38,597 nt of DNA, taken from assembly GCA_035940955.1 (NCBI GenBank), contig DASZEJ010000136.1, positions 1 to 38,597 of the forward strand, in the 5' to 3' direction. Source of the stretch: CADCVT01 sp035940955. GTDB taxonomy: Bacteria; Actinomycetota; Thermoleophilia; Solirubrobacterales; Solirubrobacteraceae. Positions within the stretch are counted from its first letter, which is position 1. The number at the start of each line of letters is the position of its first letter. The translations under genes and the position numbers were made by a program. Below the pieces are notes generated by a model. That model was not told the origin of the DNA and made no database searches. It worked only from the letters and a program-made list of their open reading frames with translations. Positions 14,722 through 22,191 of the stretch are shown piece after piece.

Positions 14722-15587
14722 GAGGTGCGGGTGGCGATGAAGTCCGTGATCTGCTCGAGCTCGGCGGTCGAGCCCTCGCCCCCGCCGGCCGCCCTGGCCA
14801 GGGCGTCGCGCGCGCGATCGTGGGACTGCCGGGCCAGTGTACGCGCCCGCTCCAGCCCGAACTCGCTCACGTACGTGCGCTTTCCGTGACGCTCGTCACT
14901 CCCGCGCGGCTTGCCGAGGGCGGCGTCGGTGCCGGTCACGTCGAGGATGTCGTCCACGATCTGGAAGAGCACGCCGAGCTCGTCGGCGAAGGTCCGGTAG
15001 GCGGCGCTGGGCATCCCGTGCACGAGCAGTACGCACTCGACCGAAGCGGCGATGAGCCGGCCGGTCTTCAGGCCGTGCAGGCGCCGCACCTCGACCGGCG
15101 AGCCGGTGACGTCGAGGTACTGGCCGCCGACCATCCCGTTCACGCCCGTCGCCGCGGCCAGCTCCGCGAGGGCGGCCAGCACGTCGCGCGGCTCGCCGCG
15201 CTGGCAGTGCAGCGCGTGGCGGAACGCCTCGGCGTACAGGCCGTCGCCGGCGAGGATCGCCACGTCCTCGCCGTACTCGCGGTGGTTGGTCGGCCGGCCG
15301 CGGCGCAGGTCGTCGTCGTCCATCGCCGGCAGGTCGTCGTGGATGAGCGAGTACGTGTGGATGAGCTCGATCGCGGCCGCCAGCGGCAGCACCGACTCCT
15401 CGTCGCGGCCGATCGCCCGCGCGGTCGCGAGGGCGAGGACGGGCCGGATGCGCTTCCCCCCGGCCAGCAGCGAGTAGCGCATCGCGTCCTCCAGCCCCGC
15501 GGTCGCGGCGTCGTCCGAGAAGCGAAGCTCTCGCAGGTAGTCCTCGACGCGCGCGCGGAGGTGATCTGGGTACTCGGACGCCGTCAA
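14718..15587 (-). CDS. ispA: Polyprenyl diphosphate synthase (farnesyl/geranylgeranyl type)
   Basis: Chain-elongating prenyltransferase that condenses isopentenyl diphosphate with allylic diphosphates. The 289 residues carry LLAGGKRIRPVLAL for diphosphate binding, the first Asp-rich motif DDLPAMD (84-90, four residues between the Asp pair and the last Asp, as in bacterial farnesyl synthases), RRGRPTNHREYGED, and the second Asp-rich motif DDILD (213-217). The start is TTG; a TATGCT -10 box ends 11 bases upstream. Product length cannot be fixed from sequence. First gene of the ispA–dxs transcript, divergent from a histidine kinase with which it shares an 8-base AT-rich promoter core. Confidence 0.9.
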   Translation of the reverse strand: MTASEYPDHLRARVEDYLRELRFSDDAATAGLEDAMRYSLLAGGKRIRPVLALATARAIGRDEESVLPLAAAIELIHTYSLIHDDLPAMDDDDLRRGRPTNHREYGEDVAILAGDGLYAEAFRHALHCQRGEPRDVLAALAELAAATGVNGMVGGQYLDVTGSPVEVRRLHGLKTGRLIAASVECVLLVHGMPSAAYRTFADELGVLFQIVDDILDVTGTDAALGKPRGSDERHGKRTYVSEFGLERARTLARQSHDRARDALARAAGGGEGSTAELEQITDFIATRTS

Positions 15588-15598
15588 GGGCGCGGGCG

Positions 15599-15606
15599 AG
15601 CATAAT
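15599..15606. promoter_or_regulatory. Overlapping back-to-back -10 boxes for ispA and the histidine kinase
   Basis: AGCATAAT reads CATAAT on the plus strand, ending 7 bases before the kinase GTG (15614), and TATGCT on the minus strand, ending 11 bases before the ispA TTG (15587). The whole divergent gap is only 26 bases. The kinase mRNA would be essentially leaderless. The two promoters share bases and should exclude each other. Confidence 0.5.
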
Positions 15607-15613
15607 CAAGGGC

Positions 15614-17311
15614 GTGAAGCTCGGCGGGAGGGAGGACGCCAAGTGGCCCGCGCTGGGGTTCGTCGTCGTCGCCCTGGCCGCGATCGGCGCGGCGGGGTGG
15701 ATGCTGGCGGACAGCCAGCAGGACCAGCGCGCCGAGCTGCGCGACCGCTACGCCGACCGGGTGGAGGTGGCGAGCGCACTCGTCGGCTCGCTGCTGTCGG
15801 TGGCCTACGACGGCTCACGCCAGGAGGCGGCCGAGGACCTCGCCGGGCCGGTGCGGCCCGAGCAGCTCGACGCGCTCGTGCGGCGCGGCGGCTCGCGCTA
15901 CGCCGTGCTGCTCGAGGAGTCCGGGCGCCCGCTCGCCGCCTCGAAGGGCACGCCGCCCGGCACCGTCGACCGGCTCGCCGCCCGCCCGCGGTTCGTCGCG
16001 GCGGCGCTGCGCTCGCGCGGCGGCTACGGGCTGAACGACCTGGAGGCGGCGGGCGCGGTCGAGTCCGCCGTCGTGTACCCGGCGGCCGGCGGCCGGCGCG
16101 TGCTCGTCACCGCGGCGCCGCTGACGACGTTCCGCCAGTTCCTCAGCGGCACGCTCGCCCCGCTGGCGGAGGGCTCGCGCGGGCGCGCGTGGGTCCTCGA
16201 CGGCGCCGGCCGGCGGATCTCCTCGGTGAACGCGCCGGTCGGCTTCGTGCCCGCCGAGGAGTTCGTCCGCGAGTCGCTGCGCACCTCGACGGGCAGCTTC
16301 ACGTCGCCCCGCGACCACGAGGAGCGGTTCTTCGCCGCCGGCACCGTGCCCGGCAGCGCGTGGCGGATCGCCGCGACCCTCCCCGAGCGCGCGCTGTACG
16401 AGACCGCGTCCGGCTGGGCGCGCTGGACGCCGTGGATCATCCTCGCCGTCGGCGGCCTGGCGCTGCTCGGCGTCGCGCTGCTCCTCCGGCGGCTGTTCGT
16501 CGCCCGCGACCGCCTGCGCACCGCCAACGACGCGCTGCACCGCAGCCGGCTGCGACTGGAGGAGCGCGCGGCCGAGCTCGAGCGCTCCAACGCCGACCTC
16601 GAGCAGTTCGCCTACGCGGCCTCCCACGACCTCTCCGAGCCGCTGCGCACGGTCGCGGGCTTCAGCCAGCTGCTCGCGTCGCGCTACCGCGGCCGGCTCG
16701 ACGCCGAGGCGGACGAGATGATCCGCTACATGGGCGACGGCGTCGAGCGGATGCAGCAGCTGATCGACGACCTGCTGCTGTACTCGCGCGTGGGCCGCGC
16801 GCCGGTGCGCGAGGAGCGCGTCGAGCTCGACGACGTGCTCGCCGAGGCGCGCGGGTGGCTGGGGCCGGCGGCGGACGAGGCCGGCGCCCAGATCACGAGC
16901 GACCCGCTCCCCGAGGTGCTCGGCGAGCGCGGCCAGCTCATCCAGGTGTTCCAGAACCTGCTCGGGAACGCGATCAAGTTCACCGCGCCGGGCGTCACCC
17001 CGTCGATCCACGTCTCGGCGGCGCTGGCGGGCGGCGAGTGGCGGATCGCGGTGACCGACAACGGGATCGGCGTCGACCCCGAGCAGGCGGAGGCGATCTT
17101 CAAGATGTTCGGCCGGCTGCACCCCACCGAGAGCTACCCGGGCACCGGTATCGGCCTTGCGCTCGTCAAGCGGATCGTCGAGCGCCACGGCGGGCGGATC
17201 TGGGTCGAGCGCGGCGAGCACGGCGGGAGCGTGTTCGCGTTCACGCTCCCCGACCGGCTGCCCCGCACGGCGACCGCGGCCGCCGCGTCCTCCTCGGGAG
17301 CGGTCGCGTGA
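15614..17311 (+). CDS. Membrane sensor histidine kinase, phytochrome-type catalytic core
   Basis: A 565-residue kinase: membrane helix 12-32, an extracytoplasmic sensor region of about 240 residues (33-272, Cache-like in size and layout), a second membrane helix 273-295, a linker/coiled coil 300-332, then the dimerisation domain with phospho-acceptor His338 in AASHDLSEPLRTVAGFSQLL. The HDLxEPLR form is typical of phytochrome-like and related kinases. The ATPase domain has the N box FQNLLGNAIKF (Asn452), DNGIGV (482-487), FKMFGRLH and GTGIGLALVKRIVERHGG. The tail is Ala/Ser-rich. The GTG start follows a -10 box by 7 bases with no ribosome-binding site. The stop overlaps the response regulator start by 4 bases. 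The signal is unknown; no bilin-binding GAF domain is present. Confidence 0.92.
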   Translation: MKLGGREDAKWPALGFVVVALAAIGAAGWMLADSQQDQRAELRDRYADRVEVASALVGSLLSVAYDGSRQEAAEDLAGPVRPEQLDALVRRGGSRYAVLLEESGRPLAASKGTPPGTVDRLAARPRFVAAALRSRGGYGLNDLEAAGAVESAVVYPAAGGRRVLVTAAPLTTFRQFLSGTLAPLAEGSRGRAWVLDGAGRRISSVNAPVGFVPAEEFVRESLRTSTGSFTSPRDHEERFFAAGTVPGSAWRIAATLPERALYETASGWARWTPWIILAVGGLALLGVALLLRRLFVARDRLRTANDALHRSRLRLEERAAELERSNADLEQFAYAASHDLSEPLRTVAGFSQLLASRYRGRLDAEADEMIRYMGDGVERMQQLIDDLLLYSRVGRAPVREERVELDDVLAEARGWLGPAADEAGAQITSDPLPEVLGERGQLIQVFQNLLGNAIKFTAPGVTPSIHVSAALAGGEWRIAVTDNGIGVDPEQAEAIFKMFGRLHPTESYPGTGIGLALVKRIVERHGGRIWVERGEHGGSVFAFTLPDRLPRTATAAAASSSGAVA

Positions 17312-17721
17312 CGACGATCCTGCTCGTCGAGGACAGCGCGGCCGACGCCATGCTCATCCGCGAGGCGCTGCTCGAGGCCGGGATCGAGGCGACGGTCGAG
17401 CTCGCGACCGACGGCGACCAGGCGCTCGCCCGGCTGCGGCGCGGCCCGGCGCCCGACCTGATGCTGCTCGACCTCAACCTCCCCCGCAAGGACGGCCGCG
17501 CCGTGCTGTCGGAGATGAACTGCGACGAGACCATGCGCGGGATCCCGGTGATCGTGCTGACGACGTCGTCGGCGCCGCACGACGTCGAGTTCGCCTACCG
17601 GCACTGCGCGAACTCGTACGTCCGCAAGCCGATCGGGCTCGACAACCTCGTCGAGACGGCGCAGTCGATCCGCGAGTTCTGGCTGCGGACGGCGACCCTG
17701 CCGAGCGCGGCGCGCTACTAG
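17308..17721 (+). CDS. Single-domain response regulator (Rcp1-like)
   Basis: A 137-residue receiver domain without an output domain: acidic pair Glu8-Asp9 in LLVEDSAAD, phospho-acceptor Asp55 in MLLDLNLPRKDGR, Thr85-Thr86 in VIVLTTSS and Lys107 in VRKPIG. Single-domain regulators of this form accompany phytochrome-type kinases and pass the signal by protein contact or phosphorelay. The GTG start forms a GTGA overlap with the kinase stop, so the pair is made together. Its TAG stop and the TAG stop of the converging dehydrogenase gene lie within the same four bases, CTAG. Confidence 0.93.
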   Translation: MTTILLVEDSAADAMLIREALLEAGIEATVELATDGDQALARLRRGPAPDLMLLDLNLPRKDGRAVLSEMNCDETMRGIPVIVLTTSSAPHDVEFAYRHCANSYVRKPIGLDNLVETAQSIREFWLRTATLPSAARY

Positions 17722-18752
17722 GGCGTCACGCGGTAGACGGGGCCGTACAGGCTGACCGCGTAGAGCCTGCCGCGTCCGTCGCGGCCGAAGGAGACGAGGT
17801 ACGGGACGGTCAGCGACGTCCGCCGGCGCCCGGCGTACACGCGGCCGGTGCACAGGTCGCCGTGGAAGTAGCGCCCGCGGTGGACGTAGCCGCCGACGAT
17901 CGAGCACCAGCCGCTCCAGTGGCCGTGGACGTAGCGGGGCGCGACGTAGCCCGGCGGGTCGCCGGCGCGCAGGCGCGTCCGCCCCTCGAACACCGGCCAG
18001 CCGAGGTTCGCGCCGGGCCGGTTCTCGAGCACGGTGACCTCCTCGGCGCGGTCGCCGCCGACGTCGGCGACGTACAGCCGGCCGCGGTGGAAGCTGAAGC
18101 GGTACGGGTTGCGCAGGCCGGAGGCGAAGGTCCGCGGGACGGGCTGCGGCTCCCGCGGGTCGAGCGTCAGGATCTTCCCGCGCGGGTCGGCGGGGTCCTG
18201 CGGCGCCTCGGTGCGGTCCGTGAACCCGACGCCGACGTACAGCAGCCCGTCCGGGCCGAGGGCGAGCTGGCCGCCGTGGTGGAGCGGCCCGGCGTCGGGG
18301 ATCACGAGCAGCGTGCGGCGGCGGGCGCCGTCGAGCTCGTCGACGCGGATGCGGTCCTCGTGGTCGACGAAGAAGACGTAGAAGCGGGTCGGGGACGCGA
18401 ACGCGGCGGAGAGCATCCCGCGCTGGTCGCTCAGCTCCGAGCGGCGCTCGACGAGGACCTCGTCGCGGATGTCGAGCAGCGGACGCCGGAGCACCCGCCC
18501 GCGGTGGACGACGCGGATGCGGCCGCGGCGCTCGACGACGAAGAGGCGGCCGGGCGCGCCGGGGGCGGCGGTGACGTAGACCGGCTGGGCGAAGCGGCCG
18601 ATGCGCTCGAGGTCGAGCGCTTGAGCCGGTGCCGGCGCGGTCGCCGCGGCCAGGGCGCCGCAGACGGCGGCCCGCGCGAGCCAGGCGGCGCTGCGGCCGC
18701 TGCGGCTACGCCCGGCGAGCCAGGCGGCCCTGCGGCCCGGGCGGCTCCGCAC
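17718..18752 (-). CDS. Secreted glucose/sorbosone dehydrogenase-like beta-propeller protein
   Basis: Member of the soluble PQQ-dependent sugar dehydrogenase fold (GSDH family). The 344 residues begin with an Arg-rich, Ala-rich export signal ending near APAQA (about 45). The propeller follows: PGRLFVVERRGRIRVV, LHHGGQLALGPDG (catalytic-His region, 158-159), GLRNPYRFSF (212-221), YVADVGGDRAEEV, and a closing blade GRLYAVSLYGPVYRV. PQQ synthesis genes are not in the window, so activity is unproven. The GTG at 18752 is the outermost start; the signal region contains a duplicated 13-residue segment (AAWLAGRSRSG / SAAWLAR). It lies downstream of nusB and a small helical protein. Confidence 0.82.
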   Translation of the reverse strand: MRSRPGRRAAWLAGRSRSGRSAAWLARAAVCGALAAATAPAPAQALDLERIGRFAQPVYVTAAPGAPGRLFVVERRGRIRVVHRGRVLRRPLLDIRDEVLVERRSELSDQRGMLSAAFASPTRFYVFFVDHEDRIRVDELDGARRRTLLVIPDAGPLHHGGQLALGPDGLLYVGVGFTDRTEAPQDPADPRGKILTLDPREPQPVPRTFASGLRNPYRFSFHRGRLYVADVGGDRAEEVTVLENRPGANLGWPVFEGRTRLRAGDPPGYVAPRYVHGHWSGWCSIVGGYVHRGRYFHGDLCTGRVYAGRRRTSLTVPYLVSFGRDGRGRLYAVSLYGPVYRVTP

Positions 18753-18753
18753 G
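18676..18753. repeat. 39-bp direct repeat in the signal-peptide region
   Basis: Two adjacent copies starting GCGAGCCAGGCGGC at 18676 and 18715, exactly 39 bases apart. They encode the duplicated AAWLA segment before the hydrophobic core of the export signal of the sugar-dehydrogenase-like protein. The period equals that of the in-frame repeat within recN. Confidence 0.7.
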
Positions 18754-18790
18754 GCGGGCCGCGCCGTCGCGGCGGCTCGCCGGCGCCCGC

Positions 18791-18994
18791 TCAGAGCAGC
18801 GAGTCCTGCCCGGGGAGCGGTTCCTGCGCCGCCTCGCGCGAGCGGCGCTCCAGCTCGGCGCCGGCGCGCCCGGCGATGGCGGCGCAGTCCTCGACCAGCC
18901 CGGCCGCGGCGTCCTGCGACAGGTCGCCGGACCGCAGCTGCTCGGCGGCGCGCTCGAGCTGGGAGATGAGGCTGTCGAGCTCGTCGGCGGCCAT
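18791..18994 (-). CDS. Small helical protein, faintly XseB-like
   Basis: A 67-residue acidic protein predicted as two helices: ADELDSLISQLERAAEQL, then SGDLSQDAAAGLVEDCAAI and a charged tail. The pattern LxxLExxxxxLxSGDLSxxxA resembles the small subunit of exonuclease VII, but similarity is weak and no large subunit (xseA) is present nearby, so I do not assign that function. It starts 16 bases after the nusB stop on the same strand, suggesting one transcript with efp and nusB. Confidence 0.65.
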   Translation of the reverse strand: MAADELDSLISQLERAAEQLRSGDLSQDAAAGLVEDCAAIAGRAGAELERRSREAAQEPLPGQDSLL

Positions 18995-19010
18995 CGCGCT
19001 TGCCGAGAGG

Positions 19011-19430
19011 CTAGCCCGTCGAGCTGGCGCCGGCCTGCCGGATCTCGCGCAGCGCCGCGTTGAGGATGCCGTTGACGAAGCCCGGCGCCTCCGCCCCGCA
19101 GAACCGCTTCGCGGTCTCCACCGCCTCGTCGATCGCCCCCTCCGGCGGGATCGGCCGGTCCCCGGGCGCCACGTCGGGGTGGAGCATCTCCAGCAGCGCG
19201 ATCCGCATGATCGACCGCTCCAGCGGCGCGATGCGGTCGAGCGACCAGCCCCGCGCGTGCCTGGCGATGACGGAGTCCAGGTCGTCCGAGTAGTCGTCCG
19301 CGGCGTGGGCGAGCGACCTCGTGAACGGCGACGCGTCCCGCGCGAGCACGTCGTCGAGCGCCCGGCCCGTGAGGTCGTGCTGGTACAGGGCGAACGCCGC
19401 CGCCCGGCGCTGGTCGGAGCGCCTCGCCAC
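19011..19430 (-). CDS. nusB: Transcription antitermination factor NusB
   Basis: RNA-binding factor that with S10 (NusE) supports rRNA transcription antitermination. The 139-residue all-helical protein starts RRSDQRRAAAFALYQHDL, a typical NusB N-terminus, and contains DRIAPLERSIMRIALLEML and the C-terminal AIDEAVETAKRFCGAEAPGFVNGILNA in the family pattern (shown here in part: AVETAKRFCGAEAPGFVNG). GTG start five bases after the efp stop; longer upstream frames are efp shadows. The efp–nusB order is common in Actinobacteria and Firmicutes. Confidence 0.94.
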   Translation of the reverse strand: MARRSDQRRAAAFALYQHDLTGRALDDVLARDASPFTRSLAHAADDYSDDLDSVIARHARGWSLDRIAPLERSIMRIALLEMLHPDVAPGDRPIPPEGAIDEAVETAKRFCGAEAPGFVNGILNAALREIRQAGASSTG

Positions 19431-19435
19431 GATCG

Positions 19436-19999
19436 CTAGGCGCGCGACATGTACTGGCCGGTCTCGGTCTGGACCTTGACCCGGTCGCCGACGTCTACGA
19501 ACAGCGGCACCTGGATCGTCGCCCCGGTCTCGAGCGTCGCCGGCTTGTTCCCGCCGCCCGACGCGGTGTCGCCCCGCAGCCCGGGTTCGGTCTCCGTGAC
19601 CTCCAGCTCGACGGAAGCAGGGAGCTGCAGGTCCGCCGGCTTCTCGTCGATGAACAGCACGTCGACCTCGTCGTTCGGCTTCGTCCACTTGAGCTTGCCG
19701 GCCAGCGACGCCTCGGGGATCGCGAGCTGCTCGTACGACTCCGCGTCCATGAAGTGAGCATCGGTGCCGTCGGCGTAGAGGAACTGCATCTTCCGAGCCT
19801 CCGTCCGCACGGCCCGGAACTTCTCCCCCGCCCGGAACGTCCGATCGATGACCGCCCCATCCTGAGCCCGCTTGAGCTTCGTCCGAACGAAAGCCCCACC
19901 CTTCCCGGGCTTGACGTGCTGGAACTCGAGCACCTTGAAGACGGTGCCGTCGACCTCGATGTGGTTGCCGTTCTTGAGTTGGTTCGTGCTTATAGTCAT
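19436..19999 (-). CDS. efp: Elongation factor P
   Basis: Relieves ribosome stalling at polyproline stretches. The 187 residues show the usual three beta-barrel domains. The domain I loop that enters the peptidyl-transferase centre reads KPGKGGAF with Lys33 at the tip, which in other groups is the modified residue; no epmA, earP or ymfI-type modifier is seen here. Domains II-III include KLKWTKPNDEVDVLFI and TIQVPLFVDVGDRVKVQTETG in part. ATG chosen because it matches the family N-terminus (TISTNQLKNG); a 24-codon upstream extension looks like leader. First gene of the efp–nusB transcript, divergent from an accessory patch. Confidence 0.95.
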   Translation of the reverse strand: MTISTNQLKNGNHIEVDGTVFKVLEFQHVKPGKGGAFVRTKLKRAQDGAVIDRTFRAGEKFRAVRTEARKMQFLYADGTDAHFMDAESYEQLAIPEASLAGKLKWTKPNDEVDVLFIDEKPADLQLPASVELEVTETEPGLRGDTASGGGNKPATLETGATIQVPLFVDVGDRVKVQTETGQYMSRA

Positions 20000-20051
20000 A
20001 GAGACGGAGAGCTGGTCGGGTCGCGCCGTGGGGAGTGGAGCGTAGCCCCCC

Positions 20052-20195
20052 GTGCCCTCGCCGCCCCGCACCCGAGCCCTCGGCTACATCCGCGTGCGCG
20101 AGGTCTCGCGTGCGCGGTTCGGGCGCGACTTCGACGACGCGCTGGGATGGTTCGACGAGTACGAGCGAGCGATCTCTGGTTACATCTCTCCCATT
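20052..20195 (+). pseudogene. Possible N-terminal remnant of a serine recombinase
   Basis: From a GTG at 20052 the frame reads RTRALGYIRVREV, very like the first strand of serine recombinases (RALGYVRVS). After about 15 residues the similarity stops, and the frame then overlaps the start of the next secreted-protein gene. No catalytic-domain motifs follow. On its own this could be chance. The recombinase-like fragment 1.6 kb downstream (21803-21993) makes a disrupted gene more likely. The stretch also includes the upstream region of efp. Confidence 0.3.
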
Positions 20196-20223
20196 AGTGA
20201 GTGTTCGACCGGCGGGGGCTGGG

Positions 20224-21117
20224 GTGACGCATGTAGCGAAGTACGTAGGCGCGGTAGCGGCGTGCGTCGTCGGACTCGCCGTCGCAGCTGACAGCGCGGA
20301 CGCTCAGCTAGCGCCGCCCGTCGAGTGCGAAGGGAACGTGGGGTACACGTGCGCCCGGGCCGTCATTCTCAAGCACACCGGCGAACCGTGCCTCGTGAAC
20401 CTCGACCCGCGCTGGCCGAGATGCGTGGAGCCGGCCAGCGCGCCGGACGTCGCTTTCCCGCAGTCGCCGGCGCTCCCGAGTGCGCCGCCGATGCCAGCGG
20501 CGTGCTGGTACAAGACGAACTACGCGTGCGCGCGCAGTTACATCCTCGACCTCGTGGGCGGGGAGTGCCTCGTCAGCCTCGATCGTGCGCCGCGATGTGT
20601 CGAGCCGGCGACGCTCGGCGAACCGCCGCTTCCAGCGCTGGCGTACCTGTGCCTCAGCCCGGTGACGTGCACCTCTCCGTTCGACGATCTCGGGGTCCCT
20701 CGCGTGCCGCCGCCGTCCACCTCCCCTGGAGGCGCGACGACGCTGGTTTCGCGACCGCCGAGCTTGCAGTGCGATCCGCGCGACTACATCACGACCCTGC
20801 GTTCCCTGGCAGTTGCTCGGACGGACCCGCCGCCCTTGGTCAACGAGACCCCGGTCGCGGCGATCATTCGGTATCTCCCGCGGCCAAGTCTGCCCCCTGG
20901 GCTGAGCGCCGCCGACTGGGCACTCCACGAGACGTCCGCGAGCCCGGACCGCGTCTACTACGTGACGCGGGACGCCACGAAGACGCGGATCCTCGGAGTG
21001 ATCGGCGTGGCCCGGGCGAATGGTTCGTGGGAGGTCTACCACCTCGCCGCCTGCGGGGAGTACCTGTATCCGGGAAGTCTCGTCGTCGATTCCGCGATTG
21101 GCGGTGTTGCCCGATGA
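20224..21117 (+). CDS. Secreted Cys-rich protein with an internal duplication
   Basis: I do not recognise the family. From the GTG start, residues 1-28 are a signal peptide (HVAKYVGAVAACVVGLAVAA, then cleavage after ADSADA). Two copies of a Cys motif follow, at about 35-71 and 94-129: Cys, then YxCARxxIL, Gly, CLVxLD and RCVEPA. A Pro-rich linker and a Cys-containing C-terminal region (YVTRDATKTRILG, LAACGEYLYPG) complete 297 residues. The frame is open 63 codons upstream without structure. The stop overlaps the next gene by 4 bases (ATGA), so it is made with the secreted metalloprotease; it might be its substrate, inhibitor or partner. Codon usage is less GC-extreme than in neighbours. Confidence 0.7.
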   Translation: MTHVAKYVGAVAACVVGLAVAADSADAQLAPPVECEGNVGYTCARAVILKHTGEPCLVNLDPRWPRCVEPASAPDVAFPQSPALPSAPPMPAACWYKTNYACARSYILDLVGGECLVSLDRAPRCVEPATLGEPPLPALAYLCLSPVTCTSPFDDLGVPRVPPPSTSPGGATTLVSRPPSLQCDPRDYITTLRSLAVARTDPPPLVNETPVAAIIRYLPRPSLPPGLSAADWALHETSASPDRVYYVTRDATKTRILGVIGVARANGSWEVYHLAACGEYLYPGSLVVDSAIGGVAR

Positions 21118-21794
21118 CGCGCGGCGCCCGACTGATCGCCTGCACGATCGCCGGCGTGTTCGCGACGACCGATCTCGCGGCCGGTCACTCGATCGACTAC
21201 TACGCCAGCGGCACGTATCCGGGCCGACCGCACCAGGAGCGCGTCTTCTTCGACCGGAACGCCACTGGTGCGATCCGCGATCGGTTCATAGCAGCCCAGA
21301 ACCAGTGGGACAACATCACGTCGAGGTTCCAGTTCGTGATTTACAGAGACGAACTGGACACCGACGCCCCGCGGCGATGCGCGGCCGACCAGCCGCGCAA
21401 GTTCGACGAGCGCGCCAGCCTGATCGGCTACCAGTACCTCGACGGACGGGGTGGGCACATCGCGGACACGGGGACCTGCTCCCGCGCCAGCGACGGCCGG
21501 CTGGAGTACTTCAACACCATCGTCGACACGGCCGACGACATCTACTTCGGCCGCGGAGATGCTCCCGACGAGACGGCCGACATGGGCAGCATCGCAGTCC
21601 ACGAGCTCGGCCACGCCGCGGGCTGGGTGTACCACTACGACGATCCGGAGGCGCGCGACGCCGCGAACGAGTCGATGTGCCGCGACCACGACGGCCAACC
21701 GACCATGTGCGCACACCTGTATCCCGGTACCGAGAGGTGGCGAAACCTCGACGACCACGACCAGCACACGCACGCAGACGCTTACAACCGTTGA
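21114..21794 (+). CDS. Secreted zinc metalloprotease, metzincin (matrixin-like)
   Basis: A 226-residue protein with a signal peptide (RLIACTIAGVFATTDLAAG, cleavage near residue 24). Residues 163-174, HELGHAAGWVYH, are a complete HExxHxxGxxH metzincin site with three zinc ligands and the catalytic Glu. Downstream MCAHLYPGTERWRNLDDHD has the Met-turn and the late Leu/Asp pattern seen in bacterial matrixin-like proteins. There is no propeptide Cys switch that I can identify and no C-terminal domain. Translationally coupled to the upstream secreted Cys-rich protein. Substrate unknown. Confidence 0.8.
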   Translation: MTRGARLIACTIAGVFATTDLAAGHSIDYYASGTYPGRPHQERVFFDRNATGAIRDRFIAAQNQWDNITSRFQFVIYRDELDTDAPRRCAADQPRKFDERASLIGYQYLDGRGGHIADTGTCSRASDGRLEYFNTIVDTADDIYFGRGDAPDETADMGSIAVHELGHAAGWVYHYDDPEARDAANESMCRDHDGQPTMCAHLYPGTERWRNLDDHDQHTHADAYNR

Positions 21795-21802
21795 GCCTCG
21801 GG

Positions 21803-21993
21803 GGCGTCCGAGCGGATCGACCTGGATAGCCCCGAACGGCCGGCTGATGTTCAACGCGCTCGCGTCGTTCGGCGAGTACGAGCTGGACGTGCGCCGGGAG
21901 TACTGGCGGGACGAAGGCGGGGGCGAGGCAGCAGTCGGGCAGACGCCGATCGGTCGTCGAAGCAGCCGAAGCGGTCGTGCGAGGTGGCGCTGA
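21803..21993 (+). pseudogene. Frameshifted serine recombinase fragment
   Basis: The frame ending at a TGA (21991-21993) reads APNGRLMFNALASFGEYELD, then VRREYWRDEGG, which closely follows the long-helix segment of serine recombinases (TPTGRLMFxVLASxAEFERxLIRER). Just upstream, a different frame reads ERIDLDSP, the sequence expected immediately before it in that family, so a frameshift lies near 21828-21835. The following part (QTPIGRRSSRSGR) resembles the usual AAARARGRxGGRP. No catalytic Ser domain is attached. It is a remnant, and with the fragment at 20052 it brackets the two secreted-protein genes. Confidence 0.6.
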
Positions 21994-22101
21994 CCGCGCC
22001 GGCGAACTGCCCGAATAGACGGGCGGATCGGCTTGCTGCGCTTCAGGGGGTCACTCAGAACCGTGACACGCGGGTGTCCCTTCGTGCGGCGATTACGCGA
22101 C

Positions 22102-22150
22102 ATTTCTAGAAATAATCCACAACACAGTGCCACCGCGGTTAGGTTGTGGA
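22102..22150. promoter_or_regulatory. Palindrome and inverted repeat upstream of the small secreted protein
   Basis: ATTTCTAGAAAT (22102-22113) is a perfect 12-bp palindrome. It overlaps AATAAT (22111-22116), a possible -10 box. Next, TCCACAAC (22116-22123) and GTTGTGGA (22143-22150) form an 8-bp inverted repeat with 19 bases between. The AT content is striking for this genome. The likely leader is about 70 bases and ends in GAGGACGG just before the ATG at 22192. Confidence 0.45.
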
Positions 22151-22191
22151 CGACGGCGCGCACCTGATCCCGCAAACAGAGGACGGTTTCA

